64,000 nucleotides of DNA, taken from positions 3,090,001 to 3,154,000 of the forward strand of contig OY987233.1 in the NCBI GenBank assembly GCA_963920705.1, given 5' to 3'. Both the position numbers and the translations under genes were made by a program. Every line of letters begins with the position of its first letter. Within the stretch, counting starts at the first letter, position 1. The notes under the pieces are model-generated. The model worked only from the letters and a program-made list of their open reading frames with translations. It was not told where the DNA came from and ran no database searches. Shown one piece after another: positions 20,543 through 33,400 of the stretch. Origin of the DNA: Odiellus spinosus (lineage: Eukaryota; Arthropoda; Arachnida; Opiliones; Phalangiidae).

Positions 20543-23500
20543 TTATTTTTGATTAATTTTTAGTCTATCGAAAACGATCTTCAACACTTCGTACTTTTTA
20601 ACCTTTCCACTTATGGTTTTCGGCAAATAATCGAGAAACAAACAATATTTTGGTACCTTAAAATACGCAATCTGAAACAAAACGGTCATTACATTTCTAG
20701 AGGAGTTCAAAAACGTTTATGCAGAACGTATATGAAGAAATAGGATTGTCTTCGGAAAATTGTTTGTATAGGCCCTAGTTACCTTTTCTTTTAAAAATGA
20801 CCTGATGTCTTCTGTAGTTATATTAGCCTTGGCATCGGTAACGACGCAGGCGCACATTTCTTCGCCCATTTTTGAATCAGGAACACCAACTACCTTCGTA
20901 TTTTAAAAATTTTTGAATTGAATTGGCATATTTAATCAAATGATGTCAGAATTGTGGCTGTAAAATGTAGGGGCATAACTTTGAAGGCTATTTTGCAAGA
21001 CACTTCAAAGGAGTTCCGATTGGAGGGTATTAGTGTTAGAACACGTTAAGGAAAAAACACATAAAAGTATACCGCGACGTCTAGAACAGCTGCATGCTTC
21101 AATATGTAATCTTCAACCTCAGCGGGGTAAATATTGACACCACCTCTGATTATCATGTCTTTCAACCTACATACAACATGAAGAAAGCCATCCTCATCGA
21201 AGTAGCCAGTATCACTGATAAAAAAACGTAATACATGTTGTTGCATTATCCTTTTAAGAATTCCCATTGCAATCTTGTCTTGATTATACCTTACCAAAGG
21301 TCTATCACTTTATTCCATAAAAGTAAACAACGCCCCGTAGCTTAATACCATCAGCAAAGGTCCATGCTTAGTCCATGGTAAATGCACCAGCAGATTCAGA
21401 TTCGAGACACTCTAGCGGCCTAACCACTCGATCTAGACAGGGGTGCTGACTTTGTCTATTTTCAAGTGATGAGCTAGTACGTTTTGCTGATTGTATTTAC
21501 TTTTACGGAATAAAGTGATTGACTTTTGATTATACCTTACCCAGTGTGATACCACCCATACTTATCAAGAACTTCTTTCGTGTTTTTATCTTGGCAGTAA
21601 TAGCCCATAAACACGTGAAATCCTCTGACCAATATTTCACCACTGTGGCATAACGGTACAATTCCATCTTCGTTAACAATTTTCATCTATTTTGATTAGA
21701 GTTTCAATCATTGACGGTCAAAATAGATGTAATTTAATCAGTATTTACCTCCGTGTGATCTATAATACGACCGCAGATTCCTTCGGAACTTAAATCTATT
21801 TTGTCGTAATAATCCATATTGGTCACTGCACCACTTGTTTCGGTAATTCCGTACCCAACCTGAATGGAAGTTTGAAAAACAAAATATATTTTGGTGTGAT
21901 CATAATCCAATTAGATTCTATTGGGGATAAAATACTGAAATTGGTCAGTGTGGATTTTCCTTTACGTGTCAAATGTTACTTTCTAGCGCGCGATTTTACA
22001 CGCTTTGATAGAATCAGTAATCTACGTAACCATGAGTTAATTGTCTCCTATATCGTGACGTAATTTTCCACGTATCTTATATTAAAAATCCTCAGCAACT
22101 CTCAGGACATAATCACGAACACATTTACTCACCAATGGCTTGGCTCCAAAGAATTTCTGAACTTTCTCCAACACTTCAGGATGACATATGGAACCACCTA
22201 AGGAAACTATAAAGGAAATGTATATAATAATCTTAATAATTGTATGTATATATAAATTTATCAGTCCTCCTCAGCTTTGAACCTGAGTGAAGGATTATCC
22301 TTTTAAAGAGGTAGTTTCGGCCAAGGATTACATGAAGAGTAACCACTCCCCTCTGAGACTCTGTCAAAAGTTGTACAGCCCCCTCCAACCAAATTATACG
22401 AAGTCTGAAGTCAAAGCACTTCGTCTATCTCTTTTAAAGTCTTCTCTGTGCTTTTATTACTTCTATTTAATTTTTTCATGACTCACGACTCGCAAATGTA
22501 TGTATCTGATATAAAAGTTACCAATTTTTAAAGATGATAGATCTAAGATTCGTTTAGTCGGTTTATTCATCATATTAATTAGCATAGCCTCCACACTTAG
22601 AAGAACGCTACAACTGAAACATGTTTTAGTATAAATTGTAGAAGATTTTTTTATTCAAATCCTAAATCAAGGGGGGGGGGATACATACCGTTCAGTTTCT
22701 ATAGAATCGAGAGTTAGATGAGGGTCAAAGTGGGCGGAAGGAAGTACTAGTGTCCCACGGAGACTCACACTCCCCAATGTCGCCGCAAGACCGAACATGT
22801 GATAAAGTGGCGCGGGACAACAGAAAATCAAGTTCTGTGAACGGAAAAAAGTGATAATTACAAACATTCACATTCTTCAAAAAAAGTGCGATTTTTATCA
22901 TATATTTTTGACAGATAATTTTGATTAAATAATATACAGAAGGCGCAGTTGGGTCAGGGTCAATTTTCATTCTCTTAAATTGAAACTTCATGGCGCCAAT
23001 ATTAATACTTACATCCTCCATATGATATCTCTCAAAAAACAAGCGACTAGTGTTAATAATAGAGAAATGGCAAATCATTGCAGGCTTTGGTAGCCCAGTA
23101 GTTCCCTATAATAAATTGTACTAGTTTCAAGTTAAGGCGAAAAGTAAACAAAAACCCGAAAAATAGAAAATATATGAAACATATTATTGGATATTATAGG
23201 AATTCATCTAAAGATAGCGCCAAAAGTCTATCACTTTACTCGATAAAAGTAAACAACGCCCCGTACGTCCCGGTAAATGTACAGGCAGATTCTGATTCGA
23301 GACACTCTAGCGGCCGCAGTCGCCACGTGTAAATAGTGAACGGAGGGAGGGAAGACAATATAGCCAAGCGCGGTCCGCCTAAATTCAGTCCTCTCCCGAC
23401 TTAAAATATCGAGGAAGAGTCCAAATCACTCGAGCCAGAAGGGGGTGATGACTTTTTTTTTAAGTGATGTGCTATGACGTAAAACTCGACCTTTGATGAT

Positions 23501-26500
23501 GGTATTAAGCTACAGGGCGTTGTTCACTTTTATGGAATAAAGTGGTAGACTTTTGGTTTTATAAAATAGAACGTTTGTAAGTCTGTGTATCTTTTTTCTA
23601 TATCTTTAAGAATAATGCTCTCTTACGGAATAAAGTGATACACTTTTGCAATACACCAAGCAAATTCCTTTAGTAGAATAATTGTTAATTTACCGAAGTA
23701 AACTGAATACATATTATGTCATCTGGAGTTACGAGATTGTCCACTTCTTTGCTGTGTACCACTTTTGATGTAGTTAGAAATTCATGAAATTTAATTGTAC
23801 CTCTGAAAACAGGAGTAGGTCGAAATAATAGAATTATTAAGAGCTACTATTTGCCGTGAGCTCATCATTATAGGAAAAACTTACTTCTCGCTTTGTTTCC
23901 CACTACAGATTACTGTTTTCAGGTGAGGCAGTTTTGGGAGATTTAAAACAGGGCCATCGGCGTTCGCGAGAGAAGGATCTATTCGACAGAGAATGTCGTA
24001 GAAGTTCTCCTGAGCCCCTTCTTGGTGAATTAATAGGGCTTTGCATTCCACCTATATTCAATCATAAGTTAACAGTACAATTACATTTTGGGAAAAATTA
24101 ACTAAACCTTTTTATCTAAAATTTCACTTACAGTTTCAAGAATGTATTTCACTTCTGATTCTTTGAAAGCTGGACAAACTGCAACCTGAAAGGCAACATA
24201 CACCATCTTTTAAAGGGAGAATGAAAGGATAAAACAACCTATTTTTAATCGATTAAGAATGCTAAAACAATGAGAAAAACAATAATATAACTAACCAAAA
24301 ATATTTCGTTATTTTATAATCAATTTCCAAAGTTCCGATGCTAAGTCTAGGCTGCCTAGCTCGGTGAACTAGGTTAGCACGACCTGTATTTTTTTTTTTT
24401 AATATTCGCGGCTGTTCTTGTCGCCAATCACGAGCGAGTACGCGTATTTTAAAAATACGCGTATATTTTAAAAAATACGAAATATTTTTGGTGAGTTATA
24501 TTATTGCTTTTCTCATTATTTTAGCATTCTGAATCGATTGAAAATAGGTTGTTTCGGCCTTTCATTCTCCCTTTAATCTTTTATTACCATCTTATTTTGC
24601 TCTTTGCTTTGCGAAGGCAGCCTTAGGGATATTAGAGAAAATGGCAAGAACAAGTAACAAACTAACTACATATAAGGCATTTAATGGATCAATACCCAGA
24701 CCTTTGCTGATAGTATTAAACTACGGGGCGTTGTTTACTTTTATGGAATAAAGTGATTGACTTTTGTTATCCTAAGAACGGTTTTCATACGCTTTTAGTT
24801 TTAAACGCGGTCTTTTGGGTAATATCTTACCAGTATAATCCCGGATTTCGCCAGGGCAAACGAGGACAAAATCCATTCGTAAGAATTTTTGCCCCATAAT
24901 GCGACCCTATCTCCTTTGACAAGACCCAACTTTTGGAAGCTTGACACAAGATAATTAACCTGAATATTTAAATAGATTAAAATATTTGTTAATAAATATG
25001 ATATTTAACTTTCATTCTAAATTAATTCACGTTGTTCTTGTACCAGAAAATAAATCAAATTAGTAAGTTTTAATTTTGGCGCCTAAAGATATTTTTGAGT
25101 TGAGAAATTAATGGACGAGATCATTTGAACTGTTAGTAGTTCACCTCAACCGCGAAACACTACAGCAATATCAGGATAGTTTGTTAAAAACGTCACCAGA
25201 TGGCGAAAGCGACACTTTGAGAATAAATTGGGATATCTGTACCGTTGGGTTCATCTGATTGGTTCAATTTTATACTTCACTCATTCCCAAACTTAACCGA
25301 ACTTTAGGAATTAATTTAAACACTTAAAACGTGTCCAATAATTGTTAAATATTCCAATACGTTTTATGGGATGGTGATTCCGAAAATAAATTAAAAAGCT
25401 GTTCCATTTTTAGCTCAGTTTTTCACTTTAAGATATTATTTAATTGGTTCTGGATTGTTTCAAAATATGCACTTTGTTTACCCACTTATAAATATAACTC
25501 CACTTAAATATAGAAAAAAAGTTGGATAACATACTTCAGTATTTAGCTCTAGGTAGGTTTTTTTAATTGACTGATGACAGGAAATCACGGCTAATCGCTT
25601 CGGAAACTCTAACGCTGCTCTAACAATTTCCTCACCAATCGTAGTGTATCGCAGTGGTTTATCACTGCAATTATGAACGTAACTTTTTCTCGATCTGAAA
25701 AATTACAATTATGTTGTGAAAATTAATGTTGATTGCCAGATATCAGGGTATGTTCAACGACGCATACCGGAGGGTATAGGGTAAATCCAAGTGAATTCGA
25801 CTTGAGAAAAAAGGGCAAGAAACACTGAGACAGATAAATAAATTAGGGAAGGGGGGTGGGGTAGTTTTCATATACATGTATAAAACTATTTTTTGGAAAA
25901 TCCAGTCTCATTGATCCCATTTATAATTTGAAGTAGAAATAGACTCTTGGGCCCAAAATATTAAATTTTCAGAATTTTCGAAGTCTCAAATTTGGTCCCT
26001 TCCTAAATTTATTAATCTGTCTTAGTATTTCTTAACTAGGGTTTTAGGTTTCAAATTAGGATTGAGCTCATTTTCTATGCCTTAATTACGAGTTTAGAGT
26101 AGATTGCCCAAAAACCTCAAATGGGAAGCAGTAATAGTTCCAAAAAACAAATGTTTGAATGACGTAAAATATATTTTTTTTAAGAAATTCAACATAATTA
26201 ATATAGGCCTAGTATAATTTTGAAAAATAAAAAATAAAAAAAATGCACTTTAAAATTGTTTCTCATTGGTCCCGTTTATAATTCAAAGTAGATAGCCTGT
26301 TGGACGAAAAATATTAAATTTCCCAGTGTTTTCGTCATCAAATTCATATTTAGCACCATTTTTTCGTCTATAATATGAATTTTTATTAATTTAAGTCTAT
26401 TAATTCTAAAGATATTAGAGAAAATCCAATTTGAAAATTTAAAATCCAAATTTATGCAAAAAATATTTTTTTTTTGGAGTCTGAAACTTGGTAAATATCA

Positions 26501-26756
26501 GTTTCTTACGCTTATATATCCGTAGAAAAATAATGGTTGAAATTAGGCCCTTTTTCATCAAGTCGAATTCACATGGATTGACCCTATACTTATTGAGTAG
26601 CCCACTGGACGCTTCGGTATGTGTCGCTGAATACACAATATGATTATTAACGTGTTATGTTCTATAATTAGAATCAATAGTAATGTAAAATTTTTAAACA
26701 TTTTCTGACTATATAAACTTGTAAACCTACTGTCGAATCAGACTGACGAAGATCAT
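20543..26756 (-). CDS. ACSF2: Medium-chain acyl-CoA synthetase, ACSF2 family
   Basis: Activates a fatty acid with ATP to acyl-AMP, then acyl-CoA; family members are usually mitochondrial. Coding exons in transcript order: 26756-26731, 25694-25535, 24959-24831, 24185-24132, 24051-23885, 23802-23694, 23105-23013, 22834-22689, 22613-22522, 22206-22133, 21859-21749, 21686-21541, 21214-21073, 20893-20783, 20671-20543. All phases agree (562 aa). Motifs: SYVHN start of the mature region, [12 protein letters not shown] phosphate loop across a splice, [13 protein letters not shown] (A5), [13 protein letters not shown] (A7) across a splice, [20 protein letters not shown] (A8), and [10 protein letters not shown] with the catalytic Lys (A10). 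Start ATG (MIFVSLIRQ) was chosen because its donor leaves the two bases exon 2 needs; the ATG 4 bases upstream is in the wrong phase. The short N-terminus is a weak targeting candidate. Introns hold several MITEs. Confidence 0.93.
21295..21528. mobile_element. MITE family D, copy 4, duplicating a splice donor
   Basis: Starts CAAAGGTCTATCACTTTATT, ends TAAAGTGATTGACTTTTG. The flanks repeat ATTATACCTTAC (21283-21294 and 21529-21540), which on the minus strand is the GTAAGGTATAAT donor of the ACSF2 exon ending at 21541. Confidence 0.85.
23221..23555. mobile_element. MITE family D, copy 5
   Basis: Starts CAAAAGTCTATCACTTTACT, ends AAAGTGGTAGACTTTTG; in an ACSF2 intron. A remnant end (ACGGAATAAAGTGATACACT) follows at about 23616-23650. 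Confidence 0.85.
24214..24572. mobile_element. MITE family B, copy 2
   Basis: TTAA on both sides (24210-24213, 24573-24576); AGGGAGAATGAAAGGATAAA to TTTCATTCTCCCT. In an ACSF2 intron 24 bp from an acceptor. Part of the right inner arm is deleted. Confidence 0.85.
24700..24766. mobile_element. MITE family D fragment (right end only)
   Basis: GACCTTTGCTGATAGTATTA to AAGTGATTGACTTTTG; no left end. Confidence 0.7.
25250..25430. mobile_element. MITE family C fragment
   Basis: Contains AATTAATTTAAACACTTAAA, ATACGTTTTATGGGATGGTG, CCGAAAATAAATT and a worn terminus. Lies between ACSF2 coding exons 2 and 3. Confidence 0.6.
25753..26632. mobile_element. 880-bp element with long inverted ends (TTCAACGACGCATACCG)
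   Basis: The left end TTCAACGACGCATACCGGAG plus TATAGGGTAAATCCAAGTGA is inverse to the right end (AATTCACATGGATTGACCCT ... TTCGGTATGTGTCGCTGAA). The interior repeats ATTGATCCCATTTATAATTT-like blocks. It fills ACSF2 intron 1. No coding capacity seen. Confidence 0.65.
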
Positions 26757-27433
26757 ACGCCATAGTCACAGTTTTTTAAAAAATAATAAAAACTTAACTC
26801 TACTCCATCCGTTTCTTAATTTAATAAATAAAAAAAAAAGTCTATGATATCTTAAATTGTATTTACCTTATTGCTAACCAATCAGGTTCATTCAAAATAT
26901 CCATTTTGGGTAAGATTTTGTTAACAGATATATTTCGAAGCAAACTCGTGGAACTAAATATCCTATTTTTTCACGAGTATTATCGTTTAACGTTTTTCTT
27001 AATGATTTAATTATATAAAACAGATTAATTTTACATTTCGAAGCCAATTAATCTGTGGACCGAGACTTATTATTTGCTGATAACTTATTTAAATGTTCTC
27101 AAATTCCAAAGGTTCCAGGTACAAGATCCTTACATTAAGGAGTTGTTTCTGAATATTTGTGGTATATCTTAAAGGGTTACGCGCAGACAAGATTTAGTGC
27201 TCAAAAGTGGGGAGGAAGAAAAAATGAATGTACATTTAAAACATGTTTTCTATGTCAAAACAAAAATTTTGCAAATAAAAATCTCCTTGAGATTCTTAGT
27301 TAAAATGGAGCCAACACGTGGTAAAAATCGGAAATATCACGAGATTTGGCGCGACTCGCGAGCTATCGAAAACATGAATTAATAATCAAGATTGGAAATT
27401 CGCGCGCTTCTTCCGAAAGATAGAATCATAGCC

Positions 27434-27494
27434 TACTCGATCACGCGCTTCCTCGGCTATAACAGCCGAAGCGCGTGATAGAGGAGGCTAAGGA
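27434..27494. repeat. GC-rich hairpin
   Basis: AGCCTACTCGATCACGCGCT and the inverse-related AGCGCGTGATAGAGGAGGCT flank a short loop. Upstream of ACSF2; the rest of 26757-27870 shows nothing recognisable. Confidence 0.55.
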
Positions 27495-27870
27495 TATGGA
27501 AGATTATAAAAACTCCTATTACATTTACAGCGCGAGATAAAAATGGCGCGAAAATTTGGCCACGAACAGAGTATATACGCGAATTTCAAATCCTCTTTCC
27601 GAGAAAACGGTTGAATATGTTTGATACTTTTTATATCATACTACAACCATTTCAACAGTTTCACACAATTTACTTTCTGCATTTCATCCTTTACGGGGGA
27701 AATAGGGTGGGGGAAGGTTAATTCTGAAATTATGGTGTTTTCTGAACCTGCTGATAGTTACCTCTCTGAGTAAACCTAAAGTTCACGGATAGGTTTTGTA
27801 ATCGACCTTCTGTCTGTGTGTCCGTTTGTTGTTCACGATTTTTTTTTATCTAGAATTGGAACTCACACTG

Positions 27871-28242
27871 AGGGAGAATTCAACTTAAAAACAAGTGATT
27901 TTTTTATCGATTCACTATCGTTTAAATAGGCCTAATCCAACAGTGAATAAATTTTCAAACAAATATTAAACTAGAAATAAACAACAAAATAGACTTAGCT
28001 GGATTCATGGAGATCGCCTAAACTCCCTATATAAGGGCTAGCGAACAATGACATTGATCAATGGCTCTTCAATGGGGAATGCATCATCTCCATGATCAAT
28101 GCCATTGGTCCTTATACCGGGACCGAAGCCTATTTTGATAGTTTTCAATTTTATTTTAATATTTGTTTGTTAACTTTTTATTGGTGGATTAGACCAATTT
28201 AAAGGATAAGAAATCGATAAAAAAATCAATTGCATTCTCCCT
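27871..28242. mobile_element. MITE family A, copy 5
   Basis: AGGGAGAATTCAACTTAAAA to GCATTCTCCCT with the TTAGCTGGATTCATGGAGAT core. The flanking TTAA is eroded on both sides. The 28243-28793 stretch is AT-rich with no feature I can name. Confidence 0.8.
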
Positions 28243-28932
28243 TTCGTAATTAACTGAGCAATAAAAATATTATTGGATTTGAGGTTTATTCGAATTGGTC
28301 CTTGTTATTTTTATTTATACAACTAGAAATGTTAGCTCGCAAGTGGATTAATAAAGTAATGAAAACGATGGTTTTTCATTCAATATTTTCTCGACTCTAA
28401 AACTGCTTGGGTTTTAGAATACAACAATTCATTAACAATAAATAAACTAATATTCTTTTTTGGTTTTTTTGGGGGGTTTGTTTTTTTTTAAATATAAATA
28501 AGAATTAAATATTTTAAACACCCTAAATTCATGCAAAATTTTTCTATAAACCTATATACACTACATATATCAACTCTTTATTTTTTTGGCTTTCAACGTA
28601 ATACTTCGGAATAAAAAAGACTAGATTTTTTTTTTTCCTATTTAAAGCTATTAACATTAAAAAATGTTAGCGCTACTTTAAGAAGAATTTTGCATTTTTA
28701 ATAAAATAATTCGATGATTCTAATAATAAATAAGGAGGGCTGAAATATATTACAATCAATTGCACTTAGAATATAGTTTGGTCTATTTTTTTTAAAGTAA
28801 GCGCGTAACTTGTTGCTCGATTTGGGCCTTTGTCAAATTGATCTCGAGCCAAACTCGCGAATTTAATGGCGATTTAAAATTAACCGAAGCTGTTTTTACA
28901 TACGCGTGACGTCGGTTTTACTTATTTCAATA

Positions 28933-29163
28933 GGCGTGTTCATACTAAGCCTTGGAATCGATTTAAACCGTTTCAAAACGTTTCGCTAGACTCGTGTGAA
29001 CGAGAAACAGAAGCTACGATAAATCCTCCTTTTAAATAGCCTCCTTTTAATTACGATAAATCAATTTATAAAGATAACGCGTGACGCTTAAAACGTTTCT
29101 TAGCCATTTGAATATCGGTTTGATTTTAACGTTTCAAATCGATTAAGAAATGCGAGTGTGACC
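28933..29163. mobile_element. MITE family E, copy 3 (inverted, internal gap)
   Basis: GCGTGTTCATACTAAGCCTT to GAAATGCGAGTGTGACC, the reverse orientation of copies 1 and 2. Confidence 0.7.
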
Positions 29164-29387
29164 AAAACTAAAGAGAAAGAATCTTATAATTTGGTCAAAA
29201 ATGGTCGAAATTGGACCAAATAAACCAAATGAAATAACCTGAAGTGGGCCAAAACTTAAAATGTCTTTGCTCCAGGTGGTATCGTCTAAGAAGCGGGAAA
29301 TTGAGAACTAGTGCTTACTGATCTGCTCGAATTCTGTTCCAATTTCGACCATTTTTGACCAAATAACATTTTTCCCTGATTGGTTAA

Positions 29388-29845
29388 AGGGAGAATGAAA
29401 GGCCGAAACAACTTATTTTAAGTTGATAAAGAATGCTAAAATAATGAGAAAAACAATAATATAACTCACCAAAAATATATGCTTATTTTATAATCAATTT
29501 CCAACGTTCCGAAACTTGCAGATGCTAAGCCTTGGCTGCCTAGTTCGGTGAAATCGGCGAGCACGACCTGTATTTTTTTAAAATTAGCATAATAACTATT
29601 TTTAAAATAGACGTACTCGCTCGTGATTGGCTACTAGTTATTATGCGAATTTTAAAAAAATACAGGTCGTGCTCGCCGATTTCACCAAGCTAAGCAGCCA
29701 AGGCTTGGCATCTGTAAGTTTCGTAACTTTGGAAATTAATTATAAAATAACGAAATATTTTTGGTGAGTTATATTATTGTTTTTCTCATTATTTTAGCAT
29801 TCTTTATCGCTTTAAAATTAGTGGTTTCGGCCTTTCATTCTCCCT
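29388..29845. mobile_element. MITE family B, copy 3
   Basis: TTAA on both sides (29384-29387, 29846-29849); AGGGAGAATGAAAGGCCGAA to TTCATTCTCCCT with a long inner palindrome. Confidence 0.88.
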
Positions 29846-30245
29846 TTAAGTCGATTTCTTTGGGTGGCTATTGAAATTTAAAGTAAAAGCAACGTCACGC
29901 GTGTAAAAACAGCCTCACGTTATTTTCAAATATCTTGCGATTGAATTCGCGAACTTCACGCGAGATCAATTTGACAAGGCCCCAATTGAGCGACAGATTG
30001 CGTGTCTACCTTAAAATATTAAAAACAACGAGTAAAAATTATAAAACAACAGTTTGAGAAACGTATTTCCAAACAAAACGAGACTAGGTGACATTTTTAA
30101 ATAAAATATTACGAGGCAATAACTAATGTATAAAAAAATAAAATTGTCATTTAAAAAGATCTTACCGACTCGAACTAAAAGAAAATGCTCTTCTTCAAAG
30201 TGATTATTTTTAAACGAGGGTCATTTGTTTTTAAATTAAAAGCAA

Positions 30246-30392
30246 ATTCCTTTTTTTTTTTTTTTTTTACTACTACGGCGCTTCTGTAGTTGTTGGGAGA
30301 GTCCGCAGTAAATGCCTTAGTAGAGATCATATTGAAACACGCTATACACGGATGAGTGCTTGATGAGGCGTATTTTTTTTTTTTTTTTTTTT
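30246..30392. repeat. Two poly(T) tracts
   Basis: T runs of about 19-24 bases at 30249-30270 and 30370-30392, just 3' of the Gbeta5 stop on the minus strand. Confidence 0.85.
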
Positions 30393-30435
30393 GGAAAAGA
30401 AATGTGGATGGTTTTCTCACGCTTTTCAAATATTC

Positions 30436-33400
30436 CTAGGCCCACACCTGTTGTAATAATAATAAATTTCACGATAAGATATTAATTGGCTTCAAAACAT
30501 TTAAATGAAATCAAGAATCGAGTGGGCGAGTACTCGAAAAACGCGAGTCGAGTACTCGAAAAACGCGAGTCGAGTACTCGAAAAACGCGAGTCGAGTACT
30601 CGAAAAACGCGAGTCGAGTACTCGAAAAACGCGAGTCGAGTACTCGAAAAACGCGAGTCGAGTACTCGAAAAACGCGAGTCGAGTACTCGAACTCGAAAC
30701 CCCTTTTTCCAGGACTCAAACGAGTCATCCACCAAGGCTTAAAAAATACTCATAAGGACTTGTAAATAACTATAATTACCAAAAGGGGGCCATATTTTTG
30801 AACGAGTCTAGCAGGGTGACCAGGGAAAAACTTCAAATTTTATAGGAAAAATAGGAAATAAAGGCGAATTATAGGAGAAAATTTAAAATTATACGGAAAA
30901 TATAATAAATAATAACGAAAATTTAGGATAAATAACAGCTAATTTATAGGAAAAAATAGGATACCTTTCAATATCCGTTGATTTAACATTTTTACCACAT
31001 ATTTATTGCTTTTTGATTTTAATCTCTCCCGTTTTTGACTTTACGCCATTGGTGGGAATTTTTCAATTTTGAGAAATTTTTAATTGTTCTTTTATTTGAA
31101 AATGAATAACCTGATAACCGAAAAAAGGGAAAAAAAAAAAAAAAAAGGAAAATATAGGAGAAAAAGATCAATTATAGGAATTTATAGGAAAAAATTGGAA
31201 ATATAGGAAGTCTGGTCACCCTGGTTTAGATTTTTCGAACGATTTCTATACTTTTAGTTAACTACCACCTTTTTCTCGCACCAGAATGAACGTAATCAAC
31301 CGTGAACTACTCTACCATAGTGATGACGTGTTATTATGGGGAATTTATGTTAAAATTTCGAAAATGTTGTGATAATTGTGTCTATTACATATGCATATAT
31401 ATTTTGAATCGGTTTTTAACGATCCTTCCAAAAATGCTACTCATTTTCCATTTGAAGCGCATGAAAAATCCGTAACAGCCTCGATTTAACAAGTATTAAC
31501 AATTAAAAGTTTTCCTACCCGTAATGTAAAATCCCAACTTCCCGTAGAAAGCGCTGTTCCATCGGGAGATACTTTTAAACATGTCACTCGATTTTCGTGA
31601 CCGTATAAGACGCTCATCCGTACACATTTTAAGCTATCCCATACGTTTACAGTATAGTCATTGTAGCCAGCGAATAAAAGACGACCTACAAAGAAAATAT
31701 ACACAGCATTATCTAGCAAAAATCGCAGCTTCGGGGAATAATTAAAAAGAAATGGATAAAAATTTGGAAAGAGTGTCAAGTTCTTTGAACTGTATACTGA
31801 GAGTTTAGTGACGGGTCTGATAACCACGTTGTTGGGGTTTGGACAAGTGGACAAGATATTTCCGATTATTTTTATTCAAAATTTGAGATTATCCAAGGGG
31901 ATTCAATGATAAATCCAACGTAATGGAAACATTTGTGGATTAATTAACTGATTATCCAAATATTTGAGGATAATTTTGTCCAAACCATGACATTTACCAA
32001 TGCTCCCAGAGCATAGCCCAAAAAAATTATAGGTAATATAGGTTTTAAAAGCCAAAAATATAGGTTATTTATAGGTCCAAAAATATCCATTTATAGGACT
32101 TTTTATAGGTTTTTAGTGTCAAAAAAATAGGGGTTTTATAAGTAGGTTAGGCTGACATGTAATGCAACATACTACATAGGTTCTTTAGCCTCTAGACCAG
32201 ACTGCGAAATAAGCTCAATTTTTCAAGCAGTCCTGGGGACCAGTGGCCCCTCATGTCTCGAATAATTAAACTAGTCCTTGGGACCAGTGACCTTATTCTT
32301 ATTTTTATTTAAATGGTCCTACAGTTTCAGTAGAGAGTAATTAGAAGGGAGTGTATGGCTGGGAGTGTAATATAGGTTAAAAAATCATGACATTAAAATT
32401 GAATTTGAAATTTTAACTCCTTTATTGGTGTAAAAAACAAACATTTAGCACCAATGAAGGAGTTAATTTTATTCACGTGTCTCCTTCGTTTTTTAAAAAT
32501 TAAAATTTCTAATTATTAATTACCATGGATAATAGGTTTTTTATTTATTAAAATTGAAGTTGTTCAGGACCTATTGATGATTATCAAGATCTTTTTTATT
32601 GGTTATCAAATAGGCAACTTTAGCATATATCACATATTATCTTAAAATGACTTCTGATATTGCGTGTTATTTTATCACAAAAAAGTCACATTTCTAGGGC
32701 CTTCTTTAAAAGAGTCAGTTTAGACTCAGGGTAGGGGATGGAGGGGAGTAAGCGTCTAAGCGCAGTCTTTTAGCGGATTCAGCGCCGCGCAGTAAGTGAT
32801 AGTTAAAGTAGACTACTACTAGGAGTGTATACTTAATAATGTATAACTGGAGTTGAAATGGCATATATTAAACTGGTCCCGATTATAATTTTTATTAAAT
32901 GTTATAATTAATAAACTAGTCCCCAGGAACCAGTGACCCTCTGATTTTGAATTAAAAAAGTGGTCCAAGTAATAAATAAGCTGGTTTTTGACCTCTGGAC
33001 TTGTCTTATTTGGCAGTCTGCTCTAGACCTGTCTCTCTGCCTTTCTTTGGCACTACTACCTAGTCACGCCCCCTCCCGAAAGTCTACCTAACCTCTAATA
33101 AAATAGAGTAATAATTTCCAGTGACCTAGGAGAGGAAACCTTTCTGCCACAGCTTTGGGTTTTGCGAAGATTTGCACTTTTTCAAGCAAAAGAATAATTT
33201 TTATAGTTATACTGATCATTCATTTCGAATTTTATCAGCGAAATTGAACAAATTACCCAAAAAATAGGTATTATAGGTTTTTATAGGATCACTTCAGAAT
33301 TATAGGTATTATAGGTGGTTTGGGAGCCCTGACTGCCCAAAATTGTGAAGGCATGCATCGAATGTTCCTTACATGGGTTTCAATGAGAAATATCCTAATA

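Larger units (their letters stand above)
28794..30020. mobile_element. Disrupted MITE of the AAAGTAGACACGCAA family, with two nested MITEs
   Basis: The left arm (TTAAAGTAAGCGCGTAACTT, CGATTTGGGCCTTTGTCAAA, ACGCGTGACGTCGGTTTTAC) and right arm (TTGCGTGTCTACCTTAA) are inverse. The same arms frame the 45397-46045 element. Inside sit family E copy 3 and family B copy 3. A partial left end is also at about 35066-35120. Confidence 0.65.

Noticed and set aside
26736-26760. ACSF2 start at the upstream ATG ([11 protein letters not shown])
   Set aside because: Its phase at the GTAGGT donor does not match exon 2; the ATG at 26756 does and gives SRKSYVHN.
28794-30020. tRNA or other RNA gene
   Set aside because: No cloverleaf with A/B boxes was found here or elsewhere by eye; the hairpins belong to MITE arms.
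30527-30690. CRISPR array
   Set aside because: No unique spacers, a eukaryotic intron, and a pure tandem repeat.
30486-30765. Four overlapping open frames on both strands
   Set aside because: Produced by the 22-bp tandem repeat, which lacks stops; not genes.
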